Below the pieces are notes generated by a model. It worked only from the letters and a program-made list of their open reading frames with translations. It did no database searches and had not been told where the DNA came from. Positions 57,971-64,000 of a stretch of DNA of 64,000 nucleotides are shown here, in pieces. Within the stretch, counting starts at the first letter, position 1. Every line of letters starts with the position of its first letter. The position numbers were made by a program, and so were the translations under genes. The DNA is from Dioscorea cayenensis subsp. rotundata (Eukaryota; Streptophyta; Magnoliopsida; Dioscoreales; Dioscoreaceae), in contig NC_052474.1 of NCBI RefSeq assembly GCF_009730915.1, positions 14,605,501 to 14,669,500 of the forward strand, written 5' to 3'.

Positions 57971-58437
57971 CAAAGCCATTTGGGACATTATGCTACCTTG
58001 ATTGGGGACTTGTGGAGAACCTTGGTATTGCAAATCAAGTTAGGGATTGGTTATCACTCAATTGTTGGGACAAGCCTTTTGCCATAAACGAGCCAACCTT
58101 TCGCCAATTGACTTTGGAGGTTTTGAGTACATTTGAGGAACGACAAGATGGAGATTCCGTGTGGAATAGGAAAATTATCACCATCCGTTTTCAAGCTTTT
58201 GGAAGGAAGCGTACTATGCACTACTTGGATTTTGCCAAGTACTTGGGGATCTATGATGATGAGTTTATCAACTTCATGCACGGTAGAGCGTCTTAAGCTT
58301 GATTTCCCAAGTGGAGTGGGTAGAAGCAACTATTGGCCGACTTTGGCGGGTGATGATCAAACACGAAAGGCCTCGCGCATGATTGACCCGGCACACAGAT
58401 TTCCCAAGTGGAGTGGGTAGAAGCAACTATGCGCTCT
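57971..58437 (+). pseudogene. ATHILA-type ORF of element B, part 2
   Basis: Continues with KPFGTLCYLDWGLVENLGI, INEPTFRQLTLEVLSTFEER, ITIRFQAFGRKRTMHYLDFA and KYLGIYDDEFIN, ending in TAA at 58294. In the next frame the family sequence goes on (LDFPSGVGRSNYWPTLAGDD, SRMIDPAHRF), so a frameshift lies near 58290. It breaks off at about 58437 where inverted A3 begins. A 33-bp segment is repeated at 58301 and 58398. Confidence 0.75.
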
Positions 58438-58526
58438 ATCTCAGGGGAGTGCTCTCTGGGATGTTTGCAGCCCGCGATCTTCATCCTTGGTTCCATATCT
58501 TCAAGAATTAAAAATAAAATGATCAA
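58438..58526 (-). pseudogene. Start of ATHILA-type ORF of A3, truncated
   Basis: Minus strand: MEPRMKIAGCKHPREHSPEI, aligned with the start of the A2 ORF (KCPRETSPEL). After about 23 codons it runs into foreign sequence at the B junction. Confidence 0.7.
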
Positions 58527-58544
58527 ATTGGCTCACAGGATTAG

Positions 58545-59560
58545 TGATGTAGAAATCCACACGGTCGTGTGGAAATTTCACACACCCGTGTGGATCGACG
58601 GGGCGTGAAAACCGCACGACCGCACACTGAAACTCCAAAAATATATCTTAGAATCATTTCTAAACTCTTTATAATAATCTAATAACCATCTAACTATAGA
58701 AACAAAGCAATATTTAACATTCTAATTGAATAAAATCAAATATGACAAAGAAAAGAGAGAATTAAGGGTTACCAATGAGATGAAGTTAAAAACTTTGAAT
58801 TCGGCCAGAAAGCTCGAGTAAACCTCTCTAAATCAACGGTGCGAGGTCGTGAGAAAGGTTAGGAATGTTATCTGAGTAACTAGGAGTGTGAGAATGAAGA
58901 AGAACGAAAGGATTTTGATGAAAACCCACTACTCTTGTGTTTTTGTACATTGACACGGGCGTGTGGAAATTATACAAACCTGTGTGACTCCACAGGAGAG
59001 ACACATAAGGGCAAAGGCACACCCATGTGTGCTCTCAGAATAACATTCAATGCTTATAAATGTAACCGCACGGGCGTGTGAAAATTACCCACACCCGTGT
59101 GCTCGATCCACAGGGGTAGACTTAAGCACCTGTGGCTTCTCTGTCCATCCGAGAAAAATCTCTATGTGTTTCACAAGCCCGTGCATGAATTCCACACGGG
59201 CATGGACCTTCATAAGACCACCTCACAGGGGCACTCGCATGCCCCTGTGTTTTCTCTAGATGGAAGAGAGCTCTTCTGCAGAGATCCACATGGACATGCA
59301 GAAATTACCCACCCGTGTGTTTGTCACAGGGTCATCCATAGGGGCGAGTCCACACCCCTGTCTCTTCTCAGGAAAAATCTCTAAGTCTTTACAGGATGAC
59401 ACATGCCCGTGTGGAAATTACCCGCGGGTGTGGTCCATCACAAGGTCATTCATAGGGGTGACTCCACTCCCCTGTGTCCACTCGCAATGAGCTAGCAGTA
59501 GAGACCCACGGCTATGTGGAAATTCCACACGGCCGTGTGTTTTCTCTAGATGCCTTAGAA
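58545..59560 (-). repeat. Dyad-motif array of A3 spacer
   Basis: Inverted equivalent of the A1 and A2 spacers: many (t)ccacacgg(g/t)cgtgtgg-type sites, e.g. at 58556-58594, 58956-58984, 59069-59100, 59411-59440 and 59513-59541, alternating with cacaggggc..g phrases. CpG sites are better kept than in A2. Confidence 0.75.
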
Positions 59561-59822
59561 AACTTTGCAAGCTCTGCAGAAAAATTTCTGAATATATAAA
59601 TACACTCAGAGCCTGTCTTATCATACAAAATATACCAGGAAAAAACATGAAAAACTTGCTCAAACGAGAAAATCACAGCAATAACAACTAAAAATCACAG
59701 CAATAGCAACTAAAAATCAAGACACCAACACCTAAAGCCTTATTCATACAAATACTAAACTAAAAACTAGGAAAACATTAAAAACTTGGGTTGCTTCCGA
59801 AGAAGCACTTGTTTAACATCAC

Positions 59823-61645
59823 TGATAAGTACTTGTGTGATAAGAATACGAAGTGTTCTTTCCTTATGTTGATCATTACTTTTAGTCAGTTTAAGTGCTA
59901 ATACATGTGAATTGTGTTGATCATTACTTTTAGGGTTGTGTAGCTAAGTATTGAGAAAAGAAGCCAAAAGTTGATTATAAACGCATCATTTGGTGGAATC
60001 TTGGAAGGAAAAAAATGCGAAGACACAAGTGTGACTCCAAGATACGTGAATGTGTGCCAACCTCCATGAATTCAAGTCACTACAATGAGTTGGAGGGGCA
60101 CAAAGACAGTCACATTTGCGTATACCGACTTATACATTGATAATAAGACCTCCGCAAATGAAGCTTTTGATTGAAGAAGACGTGCAATCTACGGCATAAA
60201 CGTGTGTCCGTTTATGTTGCCTCGACGAAAAGTGTGGAATTGGTAGTGTTTTGACCTAATACTGTAGCAGATCACTGTAAGGAAACAATGTAACAAGCAC
60301 TGTAGCAGTTACTGTTCAGAGCCGGCCGAAAAATGATTTCTAGAGAATCCACACAGGCATGTGTTAATTCTCCACGCCCGTGTGGAAATTCCACAAGCCG
60401 GTGGGAAAAATCCATAGGAGCGTGTGGATTCCCGATTCCGGCCCTATTTAAGCCGTGATTCAGCCTGATTTTTGAGATCTTCTTTCCCCCTTTTTTGGGG
60501 GAGCTTTCAACACCATACTCCACTTGGAAGAAGATTATTGGGGGAGCTTTCATCGGCACCGATCCAGTGAGGTGTGCCCTAGGCTAGACAAGGGGACTTT
60601 TGGAGAAGACTTGACTACTCCTCAAGACCATCAACATGACTACCGAGAGGGTTTTCTTATTGAACACTTGTTTTTGCTTTTGATTTCATTATTGATTGTA
60701 TTGTACTCCATGGAGAGCTAAACCCCTAGTCGGTACTTGGATTTTGTAAACCATAGGATGTTATTGTTTCATTGATCTTTTATTATGTTTTCATTAATTG
60801 ATGTTTCAATTGAGTTCCAATCTTGAATGCCTAATGAATTATTTCTCTCTTAGAGTGACACTAGGGTTGAGAGTCCATCTTGGTGACCGTTATAGATGAG
60901 TAACACACTACGAGGATTAGACATTGCTTGATTGGAGAGGGTTGAGAGGATAAGTCGAGAGGTAGTGGAGCGTCCCCTTTCCCCTCCAGTGTGATTTATA
61001 CTACCTCTATTTCCTTGAGTTCTTTGTTCTCACAATAGAGTGAAGTTCTAGAGTATGAGCTCCGCTAGGGGTTTATTGTGCGAGCAACAGAGTGAATCGT
61101 TAAAGTGATTCTAGTATCTAGGGCTTAAATGTTACTAGGGGCCTTTTGCCTAGACCAAAGGGTTAGGTCTATACATAGGAAGAGGGCTTATCACTTGGAT
61201 TCTCTAGAATTCGATGCAACTTTACACAGTGTGAGGTGTTGAGACTGAGCGATTTCTCCTCCGGGATATAGTGTAGAGTAAGTCACGGTTGACCTTAGAT
61301 TTGGGACCGTATACTTAAGGATTTCCATGACTCATTGAGCATTGATTAGGAAGTATAATAGTTGTTCTTGCACTTTAATTATTAATCCTAGGGGAGCATT
61401 GTCCGAGTACCCCACTTCTATTGATTGCCTTACCTCTCATTTACTTATGCCTCTCATTCTTGTTTCTTTTATCTTTGTTCACATTATATTTCATTGATAC
61501 TATCATTGTTCACTTTCACGTGGTTAAGTAGCAATTTAAGTATTTTTTTATTCCCTACTCTCTGTGGATACGATACCCCACTAACTTTGGATTTATTACT
61601 CGACAAACCCGTGCACTTACAGGTCACACGCGAGGGACGTTGCCA
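59823..61645 (+). repeat. Family A solo LTR inserted in A3
   Basis: 1823 bp, TGATAAGTACTTGTG to gggacgttgcca. Flanked by ATCAC (59818-59822) and GTCAC (61646-61650), four of five identical. The A3 post-pol sequence (..gtgatgttaaacaagtgcttc on the minus strand) is collinear across it. TATA-like ctatttaagc at 60443. Confidence 0.9.
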
Positions 61646-61675
61646 GTCACTTAGCTTGGTGTATCTTGTCTTACC

Positions 61676-62479
61676 TCACGGTGACTCATAGATGAAGGTT
61701 CCCCTCTTACCCATGACTTGGAAGCATGATGAACATATCCTTTTAAAGGTAGAGGGAGAGTTGTCGAGCTTGTTACCACTTAAGGGTTTGTCATCCTTGT
61801 TCCGTTCTTGCGTATCCCCAATAGCCTTGAGACGTTTCTTGTGGCGTCTCCTCACTCGCTTCATCTTCCGGAGCATCTTCTTCATGATCCCCGAAGTAAA
61901 TGGTACCTTTTCCTCTAGACCAATCATCATCACCTCTTCTTTATCCATTTCTTGGTCTAGTAACCCCTTGTATGGTTCTGGATTCAAAATTTCTTGCACA
62001 TATTCATCGATTAGTTCGTCAGTAGTGTCAAGAAATTAAAGAGTATCATTAAAGTCAAGAGAATGTCTCATGGCTTCGGTGAGGCGATATGTGAGCATGT
62101 CATTTCCAACCCTCAGTGTCAACTCCCCACCGTCGATGTCGATAAGTGCCTTGGAAGTGCGCAAGAGTGTCCTACCAAGTATCAAAGGAACATCTACATC
62201 CTCATTAACATCCAACACTATGAAGTCTGTAGGAAATATGTATTTGTCTACCTTGACAAGTATGTCTTTAATGATGCCCCTTGGATGTTTCACCATTCTG
62301 TCCACCAATTGGAACGTCATCCGAATGGGCCTAGGCTCTCCCAAGCCTAGTTTCTGAAAGAACGAGTATGGCATGACGTTGATACTAGCCCCCGAATCCG
62401 CCAATGCCATCTCTTCACCCAAATTGCCAATGTTACATGGAAACATAAAGCTTCCGGGGTCTTTCTTCTTGTTCGGCAT
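61676..62479 (-). pseudogene. Protease of A3, fused to the end of pol
   Basis: Best preserved family A protease. MPNKKKDPGSFMFPCNIGNL, then ALADSGASINVMPYSFFQKL (intact D-S-G-A), VDKYIFPTDFIVLDVNEDVD, PLILGRTLLRTSKALIDIDG. A single TAT-to-TAA change gives a stop at about 62038. The frame then resumes with FLDTTDELIDEYVQEILNPE and a basic linker, ending FIYESP-stop (61683), the counterpart of the integrase end EPP-stop in element B. No RT or integrase in between. Confidence 0.9.
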
Positions 62480-62599
62480 ATTCTTTTACAACACCGCCGA
62501 ACAAGAGGCATCTAAGATTACCGATGCCCTCTCCCCCAACTTCCTCTTGTTGGTCAAAAAATCTTTCAAGAACTTGGCATACCGAGGCATTTGAGACAA

Positions 62600-64000
62600 T
62601 GCCTCCACAAAAGGAATGTTGATGTGCAATTACTTGAATAGACCCAAGAACTTCTTGTATTTCTCATCATTTTGGTCATTCTTCAATCATGAAGGATACG
62701 AGATCCTTGGCTTATAAGTTAGGGGTGCTACCTCCTTTTCTTTGTTAGCTCTCTCCTTAACATCCACGACCTCAGGTTCTTCAACATTGGTCTTCTTACT
62801 TGGAAGCCTACCATCAACCTCATGACCATTTCTCAAAGTGATCGCCTTCACATGTTCTCTCAGATTAGTCTCGGTATTACTCGGCAAGCTTCCTTGTGGT
62901 CTCTCCGATATAGACTTCGCGATTTGCCCCACTTGATTTTCTAGATTGTGCAATGGAGTGGTATGGTTGCGAAGTGTAGCCTTAACCGATTGGAACCGTG
63001 TATTCGATGATTGCACAAATCTAGTCAAGGCTTTCTCTAAGTCAGTTATCTGGGTTTCCAAGCTTAAAACTCTATTCTCCATGTTCGGGACTTGTTGTTA
63101 TTGGAAACCCAGTGGTCCTATATTCTTTTGCTGCCCTTGGTTGTTCCATGAGAAATTGGGGTGGTTCCTCCACTCTTGGTTGTAGGTGTTGCTATAAGGA
63201 TTACTTTGTACCCTTCCCGAATTACCCACAAAGTCTACTTGTTCAGTCGAGGCAGAAGTAGCAATTGAAATAGGATAATCAGACGGCATATGTGACCCCT
63301 ACAACCATAGCATCTCATGATCATGGCCACCCTTGGTGAAGTCAATGTATCCAATTTCTTGCTCAATACCTCTGCTTAGACTACTAAGGACGTAACCGCA
63401 TCAGTTTCATGTACTCCGACCACTTTCTTCTTTTCCCTTGGATTCCATTGGTATCTTCATGGCCATTTCCTCTACCAACTATCGGGATTTTTCAAGGGGT
63501 CTTGTTCCACAATGTACCTCATGCGGCGGCATCTAGAACTTGTCTTGTACTTGGATTCAACCCATTGTAAAATGTCTAAATGATCATCCATTCCCGGAAA
63601 CCATGCTGTGGACACTTCCGCAAGAGGTCCTTGAATCGCTCCCATGTTCCAAACAAGGATTCAAGCTCCATCTGAACTTACGATGATATTTCATTATGAA
63701 GCTTCACCGATTTCCCCGGAGGGAAGTATCTAGCAAGAAAAGCTTTGACCATTTCATTGCATGTCGTGATGGATTCTCATGATAAAGAATATAGCCACTG
63801 CTTTCTCTTCCTTTTAGAGAGGATGGGAAAGCCCTCAATCTTATAGCATCATTTGTAACACCGTTAATCTTCAGCATGTCACAAACTTCCATGAAGTTTT
63901 TAATATGGTTGTCTGGATCCTCATCGGCCAAACCATTGAACTACACTGACTAGTGTATCATTTGGATGAATGCTGCCATTAGCTCAAAGTTCGGAGCTGT
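62600..64000 (-). pseudogene. Gag of A3, start beyond the window
   Basis: The capsid part (63704-63931) reads DPDNHIKNFMEVCDMLKING and then LRAFPSSLKGRE, with a frameshift near 63790. The zinc-knuckle region (about 63270-63310) has lost its last Cys (SDYPIS for SDCPIS). The helical region (62687-63082) shows ITDLEKALTRFVQSSNTRFQ and LENQVGQIAKSISERPQGSL, then REHVKAITLRNGHEVDGRLP. A few stops separate the segments. Confidence 0.85.

Larger units (their letters stand above)
49783..58437 (+). mobile_element. Family B Athila-type element, gag-less, 3'-truncated
   Basis: Order: 5' LTR, tRNA-Asp-type primer binding site, an unrecognised 177-codon ORF, RT, RNase H, integrase, spacer with dyads, ATHILA ORF. 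There is no gag domain, no zinc knuckle and no protease between primer binding site and RT. A family A solo LTR interrupts the ATHILA ORF. The element breaks off at about 58437 against inverted A3; no 3' LTR is present. Confidence 0.8.
58438..64000 (-). mobile_element. Family A element A3, inverted, runs off the window
   Basis: Minus-strand order from right to left: gag, protease, pol end, spacer array, start of the ATHILA ORF. A solo family A LTR (59823-61645, plus) is inserted between the pol end and the spacer. The 5' LTR lies beyond 64000; the 3' part is lost at the junction with B. Confidence 0.85.

Overview
This window is repeat-dense plant nuclear DNA. I found no intact single-copy host gene, rRNA, tRNA or CRISPR array. 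Several kinds of remnant point to a flowering plant with a large genome: Ty3/gypsy LTR retrotransposons of the Athila type (tRNA-Asp-like primer binding site, ATHILA-type ORF after pol), chromoviruses, a PIF/Harbinger transposon, a MULE transposase relic, and a fragment of an LRK10L-like receptor kinase. I cannot name the species. A run of exactly 1000 N (17862-18861) marks an assembly gap.

Left third (1-17861). A degenerate ~200-bp tandem repeat (1-840) is followed by a decayed MULE transposase (1095-1745, minus). Next is an 11-kb PIF/Harbinger element (1930-12918) with terminal inverted repeats and TAA target duplications. Its transposase is broken by stops, has a visible 95-bp intron, and is interrupted in a coding exon by a minus-strand chromovirus (5025-11108) with gag, protease, RT/RNase H and integrase remnants. 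The right arm of the Harbinger element carries two host-like exon fragments, one of them LRK10L-like. Then come a minisatellite with a 214-bp higher-order period (13425-14400), an AT-rich simple-repeat tract, a purine-rich tract, and the 3' end of a chromodomain-bearing chromovirus (16684-17861, minus) that runs into the gap.

Middle (18862-30111). This is a patchwork of LTRs in both orientations from three families, called A, B and C here, mostly solo, truncated or nested. Family A LTRs are ~1.8 kb, start TGATAAG and usually end TGTCA. Family B LTRs are ~1.5 kb. One A solo LTR sits inside an older inverted A LTR with a clean 5-bp duplication.

Right half (30112-64000). Three family A elements lie head to tail (A0, A1, A2) and a fourth (A3) is inverted at the right edge. 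All four encode gag and protease, then jump straight to the last codons of pol; RT, RNase H and integrase are absent. A1, A2 and A3 also keep a spacer array of dyad-symmetric CACACGGGCGTGTG-like motifs and an ATHILA-type ORF. Between A2 and A3 lies one family B element (49783-58437) with the opposite content: RT, RNase H, integrase and the ATHILA ORF are present, but gag and protease are missing and a 177-codon ORF that I do not recognise occupies their place. The two families thus carry complementary gene sets behind similar primer binding sites. Both also place GC-rich inverted repeats upstream of the LTR TATA box and again in the spacer before the ATHILA ORF. That is the most interesting pattern here; that A and B cooperate is inference.
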